From Mesostigma viride (taxonomy: Eukaryota; Streptophyta; Mesostigmatophyceae; Mesostigmatales; Mesostigmataceae): a stretch of 64,000 nucleotides of DNA. The notes under the pieces are model-generated. The model made no database searches, was not told where the DNA came from, and saw only the letters and a list, made by a program, of their open reading frames with translations. Shown here in pieces: positions 22,252 through 32,060 of the stretch. A program made the translations under genes and the position numbers. The first letter of the stretch is position 1. Each line of letters opens with the position of its first letter. The stretch is taken from NCBI GenBank assembly GCA_009746045.1, contig RPFO01001428.1, positions 93,501 to 157,500 of the forward strand, written 5' to 3'.

Positions 22252-24299
22252 CATATTCCTTGCTGGATGGGTGGAGGTGGGCGAAGCCGCGTAATCGAAC
22301 TAAGCTAACTCTAAGAAAGCTAACTCTAGTCTAGAAAAATCCTAACTATACCCCTACACTACTCAGCAAAACGCCCCTTCCGCTTGGGGGGCGGGGGGGC
22401 TTGCCCACATGCAGGGGCTGGCGTGTGAGCCTGGACAATCTTCTGCCACCTCTTCTTGTTCTGCATAGCAGTCCAAAGAAGAGAGAGGGAGTGACTGTAA
22501 AAAATTAAAAAACTAAATTATAACTTGACTCCCTTGGGAGATCATGTAGCACATATTCCCTGCTGGATGGATGGGATGGAGGTGGGCGAACCCGCGAAAC
22601 CGAACTAATCTAACTCTAAGCTAATATAATTTCTAGAAAACCCTAACTATTCTACTCAGCAAAGCGCCCCTTCCTCTTGGGGGGGGGGGGCTTGCCCACA
22701 ACAGGGGCTGGCGTGTGAGCCTGGACAATCGTCTTCCACCTCTTCTTGTTTTGCATAGCAGTCCAAGCAAGAGAGATCGAGGGAGTGAATGCGATGTTCA
22801 AACGGGGTTGGGACCACTAGGTCAGCGCCAACAATTGCTGTGGGTAGGTCATGATGACATGTTTACCGACCAGGTTTTAGGAATGTCCTTGGGGCCAGGC
22901 CAGGTCAGGATATGCCGCCCCGGCTGGCCAAGCCGCTGGGGGCCGGCCGGCCAGACCGAGATCGGTGTCTACCTGACTGGTGCGAGCAAGATGTCCTACG
23001 AATGCTATCCTACGCTGTCTAATCTCGTCCGAAATGCGAGGCATGCATACCCTGGTACAAAGATTCTAAAGACCTATGTGTGGAAAACCCTAAGTTCAGG
23101 GCCTGGCGGAGCATCCTGGTTACCATGCCGTTCAGCCGTGTGGCCAGCGTGTCCGTGAGCGTCCATCCATGCCTCGGCGCCATAGGTGAGCACTGTGAGG
23201 ACCAGGACCTTGAGGAGCATGCGCTTGCGGTACTCGCCCAGGACCTTCGAGTGCCAGTAGGTTTTGAGCGACCGATGCCTAGCCCAGCTATAGGCCAGGC
23301 CGATGCGGAAGTCCACATCGTCGGCGGTGTCAGTGAGCATGCTCAGCAGTTTGAAGCCATCACGGAACGCGGCCTCCTTCCCGTCTAGCAGCCGCGGCAG
23401 CGGCGGGCGACTGGTTGCCCCAACCACTTTAACACGTATGGCTATTTACAATAGCGCCTTAATAATGATTGAGAATGAATGCGAAAGACCTTTGACTTCC
23501 TATGCGTCACAGCGCGCGATGGTGGCTTAAGAATACTAGCTTGTCACACAATACGAATAAGCTCAAACCCGGAAAACCGGTTTCGTATATTACAATGTTA
23601 CCACACAGATTAAAACACTCAATGCGGGAAGACTTACACCCCGTAGGCGAGGGATTCACACTCGAGCCCACAGGAGATTTACACTCCAGGATTAAGCGAT
23701 GGTAAATAATCTGTAGAGCAACGTGGTAAATTACGATACAAGGTCCGGATTGCTGGCATAGCTCGTGCCTTGCCTATTTTGTCCCTTCGTCCCCGTTGGC
23801 GGCTGCGCCTGGCGCTGCCAACCAGGCATGACGTGAGGTCCGCGGGGACGGGCTTCTCGAACTGTCTAGAACACATTAAAGACCAGTACGGCTAGAGGCC
23901 TCTCCTGAAAAATATCCAAATGTCCGTAGGTACCATCATAACGCATGTGCAGTGCCACTTGCATGGCTGTCCCGTAACTCCCGTTCAGGCGCTAGGTCTG
24001 CCTACGGCGCAAAGGCCAAGTTCGTCAGCAAAACTTCTACACTTACTTCCACACGGAAATTGCCTCGGCTGCCAACTATACTATGGCCTCGGCACTGGCG
24101 CCGGATTACGGTCGGCGCCGATCGACCGGGACGGATAATTTAATACCACAGATGGCATGTTGCATCCGTGCAACACACCTCCCCCCCCCAACAAAAGAGG
24201 CGGCTACTCCTGTAGCCGGGACTTATAAATGACTGTATACATGGTCACTGTTCCCTTCCCGGGCAGGCAACGTGCCAATTGTCACCATCGGTTCAGGCG

Positions 24300-25522
24300 A
24301 TGATTTACGGCGCCGGGCGGTAAGGGCTCGGGCGGTGACCCCCACGAGCGGGGCCCCCACGGCCATGCCCGCGCAGAGGTGCGGCCGGGCGTTGACGCCG
24401 GTGAACACGCTCAGCCGGCGTGGCCTCAGCCGGCTCGGGAAGAGGCAGGCGATTGGCCTGGACTAGGGCGTGCTGCTGGAAGGTGAGTTGCCGCTCGCCG
24501 GCGCGTGCATCATGGCGTTTGGCCAGGTTGACATCCCGCAGCGCCTCCAGTGGGAAAACGCTCAAGAAGGCGGCGAGGAACGTGTGTCGGGTGAGGGACA
24601 CCGAACCTCCTGTCCAAACGATACCGCAGTACGTGGTGCATGGGTCCCGACAAAGGATGCCATGGCCTGGTCGAGAACAGACCGGGCGCCCCATGGGCCC
24701 GTGAACTGTACAGCGGAGAACATCTCTGGCGGGAGCACGTGCCGATAAAACTCCACCGGCTGATCCGCGCGAAACCGCGGATGTGCAGCACCTGCATGGG
24801 CGCCGCCCGGGGTGTCCCCCGCGAGATCGTACATGATCCCGTCGATCACGTTGGTTGGGGCCACGATGCGGCGGCGCTCCGCAACCGGCACCGCGAGCGG
24901 CACGTCGACGTCAAGCTCCAGTAAGGACATGCCCTCCGGTTGCGCCAGCTGAACGCCTAAGGTGGGACGCACCCTCACGCGGGCCCACACGAAACCCTGG
25001 GGGGCAGGCCCAGCATCGGCGCACATGACACGCACGCGAGCAATGGTGGCAGCCTGTGTACGCCGTAGAACCGTGGTTACAGTCGTGAAACGCCGGGGGC
25101 GCAGGACAGGGGCGGGCGGAGTCGACCGAGGCACTGTGGTCGCGGCAGCAGGAGTAACCGATGCCGGGGCTTGCTGGGCTCCGAGGAGATGTTGCACCAA
25201 AAGTGACTGCTGTCGCAACATCTCTTGCAGCATATGTGACTGCTGCTGGAAAAGCTCGACCAGCTGGGGGGTACTAGCCACGGCGGCCGCGCTGGGAGCG
25301 TGGGCTCCACCCGCCAGCGCAGGCAACGCACCAGCAACCTGCCCCTGAGCCGGCTCAGCTGCCGTCCGCGGCAGGGGGGCGCTGCCGGGAGCGGTTGGAC
25401 CCATCGCGCCGCGCTCACCAACCCCTGAGTCGCCCGCAGAGGAACTGTTGTCATCTGCCACCGCAGGGGATGCATTTCCACCACCGGCGGTATCCGCACC
25501 GAATAACTCGATGTCGCCCATG
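24300..25522 (-). pseudogene. Gag-like retrotransposon ORF, frameshifted
   Basis: From the likely ATG at 25522 the product begins MGDIELFGADTAGGG, then a Gly/Ala/Pro-rich linker, a Gln-rich coiled coil (QLVELFQQQSHMLQEMLRQQ), and a folded-looking region with YDLAGDTPGGAH and FYRHVLPPEMFSAVQFTGPW. Near 24600 the frame changes; the next frame continues SLTRHTFLAAFL and RQLTFQQHALVQANRL. Layout and helical content suit a retrotransposon capsid protein, but no zinc knuckle or conserved Gag signature was seen, so the identity rests on context. Confidence 0.5.
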
Positions 25523-25639
25523 GACTCCTGGGGCGGGGCGGCCTGCATCAAGGCAATGCACATATGCAAGGAGCATTACGCAAAAGGAAAGGGAAGGGCC
25601 AGAATTATGCCAACCCTGCCCGGGCTTTGTACTCCTGTA

Positions 25640-25888
25640 GCAAGCGTGCACAGCCCGTGAGTCCAGCCTCAGCTACCCATGAGTGCTCTAGATCTGTTTG
25701 GGAGAACTTCCACTTAAGGATCGGTACTCGCGGCGGCGGCCTCGATTGCGGTGGGCTACAATGTCCTCCACCTCATCCTCGGGTTCGCCCGTCTCGTCTC
25801 GGGGTTGAACTCCAAGGGGGCGGGTGCCATGACACGACCTGGGAAGGTGCTCTTGCGGTAAAGCTTAAGCTGGTCAACGTGGAAAACA
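25640..25888 (-). pseudogene. Ty3/gypsy pol C-terminal fragment
   Basis: The minus strand from 25888 reads VFHVDQLKLYRKSTFPGR and then Arg/Pro-rich sequence with ETRRANPRMR. V-F-H-V-x-Q-L-K is the typical end of a Ty3/gypsy integrase. It begins immediately after the truncated 5' LTR, so a deletion joined the LTR to the end of pol. Confidence 0.65.
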
Positions 25889-26246
25889 TTACTTCCACAC
25901 GGAAATTGCCTCGGCTGCCAACTATACTATGGCCTCGGCACTGGCGCCGGATTACGGTCGGCGCCGATCGACCGGGACGGATAATTTAATACCACAAATG
26001 GCATGTTGCATCCGTGCAACAACCACCATCGCCTCAGTTTTGACACTGATCTCCTTAACCCCATGCACCGCCCGCGCCTCCAAGCCCAGACAGTGGCAGC
26101 CAGGTCTGAATGTGCTCAGGGCGCTCGATGATCGAGGCCGGGTGGTATCATCCGCATTAATCAGGTCGGACAGGCGGTAACCAGGGCCACCGCCGCCGTG
26201 TTCGCCTTCGTTAAGGATGTCCAAGCCGGGCTCGGACCAGGCAGTA

Positions 26247-26739
26247 GGCCGGGCCCACTTCAAATGTTCCGCCGTCCAAGCCAAGTGTGTGACACTTTTT
26301 CGCTATTTTCGCAAAAAAAAAATAAAGTTTCGCACGAGTTCGCGTGATTTTCGCGTGATTTTCGCAAAATTTTCACACATTTTCGCACGATTTCGCACGA
26401 TTTCGCACAATTTTGCATGATTTCGCACAATTTCGCATGGATTTCAACCAAGGGTCGTTTTGGGGAGTGACGTTTGACAAAATTTCGCATGAATTCACAC
26501 ACGTTGTGCACATCAAAATTTTTTACCGTCGACATTTTTCACATGAAATTTCGCACAATTTCAGCAAATTTCGCACAAATTCGCACGATTTCAGCAAATT
26601 TCACACGATTTCAGCAAATTTCGCACAATTTCGCACGATTTCGCACGACGAATCACTCTGCAGAGTGACGATCGTCGAAAAAGTAAAAAAAACGACCAAA
26701 AGTGTCACACTTTTCGGAACATTTGAAGTGGGCCCGGCC
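26247..26739. mobile_element. 493-bp TIR element built of TTTCGCAC-type repeats
   Basis: A 25-bp perfect terminal inverted repeat starts GGCCGGGCCCACTTCAAATG, and a second inverted block with GTGTGACACTTTT lies inside it. AGTA flanks both sides (26243-26246 and 26740-26743). The inner 400 bases are mostly degenerate 10-11 bp units such as TTTCGCACAA and TTTCAGCAAA. No transposase is encoded. It interrupts the reverse transcriptase of LINE-1 copy 2. Confidence 0.88.
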
Positions 26740-26805
26740 AGTAAAGCGCGCACGTGACCGGCGCATGACGTGATCCACGACAATAATGAACAGTTATGGG
26801 GACAG

Positions 26806-27540
26806 CTAGGCGTCCCCACTCACGGGACAAGGCGGCTCCCCCACCAGTCCTTCTCACCTTCCCCTCCCAGGAGGACAAGCAGCGGTTCCTCTCTCGTCGC
26901 AAGAGGTTGCACGACCTCACCTGGACGCTGGGTGACGACCTCACCCCCGCTCAGCAGCAGCAGCGACGCGACCTGTGGCCGAATCATACCTCGATCCGCC
27001 ACAAGCAGGACCCCCAGAAGCCCAGGGTGTACTGGAGGGGCGGGGACCTGATGATCAACCACAAGATGTGACCGGACGCCCCCCGGCGGGCTAGAATAGC
27101 TTGCATGATAGCCCTAGCTTGTATCCATTGGTAGTCACTGCCGCTAAGGCAGCCATGCAATTGAGAGTGTTTGCCTAGCTGTGCCAACATACCTAGTCAC
27201 GTGCACCGCTAACGCACGGTACACCACAAGCCATAGCCTTAGCCTAGTCCTTGTATACAGCCATGCTATACGTCCTGGCTATGCCCAGGTTACTTGCCCA
27301 CGTACGCTCCTTGTTATGACATGCTCACACGGCCGGTCTTATTAATATTGCGCCCACAGCAATTGCACCCACAGATCCTGCCGGATCGTTTAATAGTGTG
27401 TCCGATATTGCAGCTGTGGCATGCCTTTGGCAGGAAGGAGACTGGGGGTCTCTGCCCTTTCTCCTGTTGTGCACACGCAGGGATTAAAAGCACTTCGGTG
27501 CTCCTTGACTCCCCAACGGGAGCACGAGTTTGATTAATTA
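26806..27540 (+). mobile_element. ORF1-only LINE-like retroposon, copy 2
   Basis: A 10-bp target duplication ATGGGGACAG flanks it (26796-26805 and 27541-27550) inside LINE-1 copy 2. It is 5'-truncated. Its frame, ending at the TGA near 27069, has QEDKQRFLSRRKRLHDLTW, DDLTPAQQQQRRDLWP and YWRGGDLMINHK, the pattern of a LINE ORF1 C-terminal domain. About 470 bases of 3' untranslated sequence and a gattaatta tail follow. No reverse transcriptase is present. Confidence 0.8.
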
Positions 27541-28640
27541 ATGGGGACAGGAGACAACCTTGCCACACCGCGTGATGCCACCATTCGATGGTGCCCTCCG
27601 GCAGTCCGTGCACTACTACTGCCTGTGAGCCCTCATACAGCCGGCGAATGGCAGCAATAAACGCTGGGGGCACGCGGTCCAGAGCTAAGAGTCTCCCAGA
27701 GGACCGTGTCGAAAGCCTTGATATAGTCAACAAAAATGAAGACCAGCGGAAAACCATCAGGGCAAATGCGACGCACCTCTTAGCTCCATCGACCGGCGCG
27801 CCACAAATACGTAGCCATGACAGTGTTACGACCACGACGGAAACCCTGTCATCTGAGACTCACCCAGGTGTGGGTCCAGCGCGGCGCAAAGCTAGCCTGT
27901 GCAGCATCATGCGCATGAAGACCTTCAGCGCGGCAGACATCCCGATACTCGATCGGATAGTTACCGCGGGGTCAGCAGCAGAGCCCTTCTTGTACATGAC
28001 TCGGATGGCCGTCTGCGCCACTCAGCACTGAGGCGGAGGCTCATCAGAGAGCAGGACACGGTTGCAGAACGTCAGCAGAAGCTCCCTCACCGCCAGGTCA
28101 GGGGTCTTCAGCAGCTCAGCCGAAAGGCGGGCGGTCGGCACCAACCGCCGCGTCGTACCGCAGGGGAGCAAGGGCGCCGTCCAATTCCTCCAAAGTGAAG
28201 GGGTGGACAACGTCGTTGGTGGCAAGGCAGCCCTCCTGCAAGGCGGGGACTTTGGTATGTAGTCCGCGGCCGAGGAGGGGGGCGCAGGCGGCGGGGGGGG
28301 GGCGGCCGGCAACACCGAGACGGGCGCCCGTCGCGGGGTGAAGCGGCGGGGGAGGGGCGCGAGCCCCACCTGTCAAGGAAACATTGTGTGCCAACCAGCG
28401 GTCAAGGCTAAGGTTCCGGTGCCGTGCCGTCCCCCGCACGTGTGCTCCACCGCCGGGGGTGCGCAGTGCCGCCGGCCGCCGAACCAGTGGAGGTGGTACC
28501 ACATGTCCTTGCATGCCCTGGTTGGGAGCTTGGCTGCCATGCAGGCCTTGGCATCTACGATGCACTGGGCCGCCTCTGCGTCCTGAAGTTAGAAAGAGCT
28601 CCCAACGTATGTGAGCTCTTGATCTTTCACAGCGCGTCTT

Positions 28641-29526
28641 AGCCAATGTTGCAAGGCAGCAACCTTAAATCTGTTCACCAGGCCACGACCACAATGGGCA
28701 CTTCCACGACCAAGGTGGCACCCACGGTTCGTGCTTTCCGAGATAGCTGGTCATCCCCCATGACCAAGCTATATCCTTGCGTTGTTCCTCGTTCCCATCG
28801 GCGTGACGAGGCACGTGCAGGCGTGCAAGCAAATCCTCAACGTCCACTGGCATCAGTGCAGAGCCAGGACGAACTGGATTTGCCTAGACTCTGCAACCTA
28901 GGAAGTACAGGACCTGTCACAAGCCTGCAAGGCCTAGTATCCTTGCAGACCTGTGCCAGCTCCAGTATTCCATCAGTCACAGGCTGCTGCTCCTCTGATC
29001 TACCTGGACCACAGTCACGTGATAATCAGGCTAAGCCTGTGCAGGCACGGCCTGCCACGTGCCCTGTCCACTATACCAGAGGACTGCACCCTAGTCGGCC
29101 ACGGATGGCTAGGACTTCGGGACTTGATATCTTTCTCGTCCCTTGTCTGTTTCAGGCGGTCAGCACGGCGTTGGAAAGGTCTTTCCAAACTGCATCCACT
29201 TAGCATATTGGTTGCCCAAAATGCTAACTCCTGAGCATGTGCGTTAAGGCCTGAGTCCACAAGGGCGGCCTTGAGCACCGCCGTTTCAGCAGCGGGTCCC
29301 AGTTACGCTTGAGGCGGCGCCGGGCGGCCAAGACCTTGGTTGGGGTCCTGGCGGTACACGTAGTAGAGCGGGCCGGGGCGGTGGCGGGGCATGACCGACA
29401 GGTGCCGGGCCGCCATGCAGCAACGGGGCACGGGCTGCAAAGCCCGCAAAAATGGCAGCGTTGGGAGCACCCTTGGCCAGCGCGTCGACGTCCGCCTGGG
29501 CGTCCAGGGCGACCTCCAGGTACGCC
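28641..29526. other. Unassigned sequence upstream of the LTR
   Basis: No recognisable gene. A minus-strand frame just left of the LTR has LEVALDAQADVDALAKGAPN followed by AAIFAGFAARAPLLHG, which looks more protein-like than its surroundings and could be a broken gene cut by the LTR at 29527. I cannot name a family. Confidence 0.3.
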
Positions 29527-30230
29527 AGTTAACGCCAAGCACATTGGCGTGTACCTGATTCGGCATATCTCTGCGATTCCAGCGGCACCGGAACGAGTTC
29601 ATTCCGACAAGTATCAAGAAAGTTATGGCGTTCCGACTTCCCGGTCGCGCGCGAGCGCGAGCCGGCTGCATGTTCGTCTAAGTCGGACGTGAATATTTGC
29701 CGACGACATATGGGGTCGACAGTAATTCCTGGGCTGACAGGAATTAGGTGCTGAACCTACGACGGTATTGGATTAATACGTCGTACGCAGGAAATAGGAA
29801 CCTTAACCTGTGGTCTGTTGGTACCGCAGGCTTAGTCCTGGACTTCTAGGTGCAGATGCAATAGTCACTGTGGACTGTGCTCTGTGGTCACTGTGCCTGT
29901 ATGGCAGACCTACTGTATAGGAACTGGGCGCTGTACAGGTAGTGAATACTGTACCGGGAGTGTTATTACTGAGCAGGCCTTCTGGGCTGCTCAGGACTAG
30001 CTTAAGCACAGTGCACAAGTATATAAAGAATAGACCAGTGCCATTTGGGCAGATCTCTTGCGAGCCCGCCTCACGTGTGTTGCCTTGACTTGGCAAACTC
30101 GTGTACAAGCACTCACGTGCACGAGTGCTGTAAGCCTATACAATTTAACAAAGCTCCGTTTCCAACCATATTCACACATTGCTGCATTGCAACCATATCC
30201 TTACATATTGCGTTTATAAAAACGTTAACT
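29527..30230 (+). repeat. LTR, copy 1 (704 bp)
   Basis: Strongly similar along its length to 49502-50199. Both copies begin AGTTAACG and end CGTTAACT, an 8-bp inverted terminal repeat. A TATATAAAG box at 30020-30028 fits an internal promoter. No duplicated flank was found between the outer sides of the two copies, so they may be a 5'/3' pair separated by later rearrangement or two independent solo LTRs. Confidence 0.82.
30020..30028 (+). promoter_or_regulatory. TATA box in LTR copy 1
   Basis: TATATAAAG about 200 bases before the LTR end and about 300 before the next ATG-started ORF (30324). The same box is kept in LTR copy 2 at 49991-49999, which supports a functional promoter element. Confidence 0.6.
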
Positions 30231-30323
30231 CAAATTACAAGCAGTCTCGACGGAACGGCCAGGAGGGTCGTTGCTGTTTGTTGCGTGCAGCGTTGACGAC
30301 GCGAGAAGCTCGTCCGGTGGTGA

Positions 30324-31244
30324 ATGGTGCAGGAAGAACAACGGCAGCAGAATTTCCGGTTTCGGCAGTCTGCTGGTGGTTCAATTTCGCCTGAATTGCG
30401 TCGTGTGGTTCGAGATTTATCTTTATTGCTTGCAGATCGTCCACCTGTTAATCGCAACTTCGTGCAATTCGTCGACGACCAGGTCGAGGATTGGGAGCGA
30501 ATTCTGCGGCACGTCCAAACCATCGTCATTCCGGAGCACCGGAGCATCGACGACATCGAGCAAGAGCTGCACGGTTTGGTCGGTATCCAGACTGTGATTA
30601 CAGCATTAGCTGAGCGGGTGCGTGCGGAGTTGGCGGCTAGGCGAGGAGAGGCTGCGGAGGCAGCTGGTGCAGTGCGACACGAGTTCGTGCCGGCAGCAGC
30701 GGGTGCGGGTGTACAACGTACGTTTGCAGGCGTAATCGGCGACGAGGGTGTTGCAGCGGGACCGGTTCGACGTGAGCGACGCGGAGCGGAGCGCTACAGG
30801 CGGCTGGCAGAGGTCGAGGCGGCAGCGGAAGCCATCACTGGAGGACAGCGTGCGGCACGAGTCGGCAGGATTCCGGAGCGAGCAAGGGTTCCTTTTCAGG
30901 AATTGCCCCAACCCCTTCGCGTTCGTGTGACGCGTTGGGAAGAGTTCGCCCCTCTTGGTTACGATAGTGACCTTGAGGTGGGAGCAGTGGGCGTCGCTGG
31001 GCTAGGCGACGAGGCGCTTGGCGACCACGAGGTGCCAAGATATAATCCGAGGGGTGTTAACGACGGGTTGTCACCTGTCTACTACACAAACGGTGACGAC
31101 TCTGTCATCGCGGGCCGACAGCGGGTCGACGACGGCGCAGCGGGTAGCAGGGTGCCAGAGCTGATCGTTGTGAGCGACAGCGACAGTGACAGCGACAAGG
31201 AGAACCAGGAAGCGCCTGCGGGTGACCGTGGTGGTCTTGACTGA
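30324..31244 (+). CDS. Unrecognised 306-residue protein next to the LTR
   Basis: Starts MVQEEQRQQNFRFRQ 93 bases after LTR copy 1. Residues about 20-110 are predicted helical with RRVVRDLSLLLADRP and NFVQFVDDQVEDWERILRH. The middle is Ala/Arg/Glu-rich, and the last 40 residues are acidic with a SDSDSDSDKENQE run. No zinc knuckle, protease or polymerase motif is present. Its place directly after an LTR with a TATA box suggests a Gag-like protein of that element, but no family was recognised. The frame is intact across 921 bases, in contrast to the decayed surroundings. Confidence 0.55.
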   Translation: MVQEEQRQQNFRFRQSAGGSISPELRRVVRDLSLLLADRPPVNRNFVQFVDDQVEDWERILRHVQTIVIPEHRSIDDIEQELHGLVGIQTVITALAERVRAELAARRGEAAEAAGAVRHEFVPAAAGAGVQRTFAGVIGDEGVAAGPVRRERRGAERYRRLAEVEAAAEAITGGQRAARVGRIPERARVPFQELPQPLRVRVTRWEEFAPLGYDSDLEVGAVGVAGLGDEALGDHEVPRYNPRGVNDGLSPVYYTNGDDSVIAGRQRVDDGAAGSRVPELIVVSDSDSDSDKENQEAPAGDRGGLD

Positions 31245-31343
31245 GTGGTAACACTTGGCATTTTCCTTTCTTGTTCAGTAGCTTATATTGCTTTAAGGGG
31301 ACTCGCACGTCCAAAAGCCTGAAAAACTGACTTTAATGAATGA

Positions 31344-31390
31344 CATGGGAACACTTACAGTGTATTGCTTGGCAAAGGCGAGCCTTACCC
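31344..31390 (-). repeat. PAT element B2 repeat
   Basis: Shares catgggaacactta and ttgcttggcaaaggcgagcc with B1 at 31949-31988, with a short insertion. It forms the outer 3' end of the element. Confidence 0.8.
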
Positions 31391-31415
31391 CCAAACACGC
31401 AGGGAGGGTGGGCGG

Positions 31416-31854
31416 GAAAAGAAAAGAGGCCGACCTTAGCTAGGTGGGTTTGTTTTTGTCCTTTTTTGCGTGTCATGCGGCCTTGGCCCGGACGGCATTT
31501 TTTCGCCACGCAAATGTTGCGTCTGAACAAACGACGCAATGTGGCGTTCTAATTGCCGGCAGCTTACGTAAGGCTGCCGGGGCTATTAGGTCACATATTG
31601 CGTGAGAGAAAGAATCTAGATCTAGTTAATCACTACGCCATGAGCCAAGAAACCTAGACAGTGGCAGGTTTATATCTCAACGTAGCTCCTGCCACCTGGC
31701 CAAGAAAAACTGGCCAAAGCTTTGGCCACGACTGATCCGGACCAGGCCGCACCGGCCTCAAAATTAAGGTATGTCACGTGAACCCAATAACCTAGCTATA
31801 GCGGCTACCCTTCCATCTCACTATAAAGAAACTATGTTCAGAGAACCACGATTC
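31416..31854 (-). repeat. PAT element A2 repeat (439 bp)
   Basis: Same length and almost the same sequence as A1 at 41630-42068, in the same orientation. Confidence 0.93.
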
Positions 31855-31948
31855 TATTAACCGTGGAACTCCAGGGTAACCAGACTCTTTATTAAAACAA
31901 TGAGTGGAGCACATACAAAAGGCAGGCCACATCCCGGCCGCCGATGCT

Positions 31949-31988
31949 CATGGGAACACTTATTGCTTGGCAAAGGCGAGCCTTACCC
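31949..31988 (-). repeat. PAT element B1 repeat
   Basis: The inner B repeat, lying between the recombinase gene and A2, as expected for split direct repeats. Confidence 0.8.
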
Positions 31989-32060
31989 TTATATCCCTCC
32001 CTGGCGATCCATGCCAGGGGCAAAGAACCTAGCATAATGACATAGAAATGAACAACCAAA

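Larger units (their letters stand above)
20486..22495 (-). mobile_element. LINE-1 3' end (copy B) split by a hAT insertion
   Basis: Bases 20486-20550 and 22252-22495 together match the 3' end of LINE-1 copy A, including gatcatgtagcacatattcc and the Pro-rich tail coding region. The 1.7 kb hAT element sits between them. Only the 3' end is present. Confidence 0.8.
23428..26021 (-). mobile_element. Ty3/gypsy-like LTR retrotransposon remnant
   Basis: It splits LINE-1 copy 2, with ACCAC (up to CAACCAC) on both sides as the target duplication. A 133-bp direct repeat, 24043-24175 and 25889-26021, has one mismatch. On the minus strand both repeats start TGTTGCACGG, and a G-rich polypurine tract directly precedes the left one, so 24175-23428 looks like a 748-bp 3' LTR while the 5' LTR is cut after 133 bp. 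The interior holds a pol C-terminus and a gag-like ORF in an unexpected order. Confidence 0.7.
22496..28640 (-). mobile_element. LINE-1 copy 2, decayed and split by three insertions
   Basis: One minus-strand copy can be followed through 22496-23427, 26022-26246, 26740-26805 and 27551-about 28640, with insertions at 23428-26021, 26247-26739 and 26806-27540. The pieces match LINE-1 copy A in order and continue upstream of it to about 28640. Reverse transcriptase parts include YGAEAW-like (about 23.2 kb), KPRRS-thumb and the N-terminal region (28.0-28.3 kb). Many 2-6 base insertions break every frame. The 5' limit is approximate. Confidence 0.82.

Noticed and set aside
24223-25651. Plus-strand frames over 24.2-25.6 kb as genes
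   Set aside because: They are antisense to the better-supported gag-like frame and have no recognisable motifs.
28646-29203. A 185-residue plus-strand frame as a gene
   Set aside because: Composition is Ser/Pro/Thr-rich without domain signals, the region is repeat-rich, and nothing links it to a known family.
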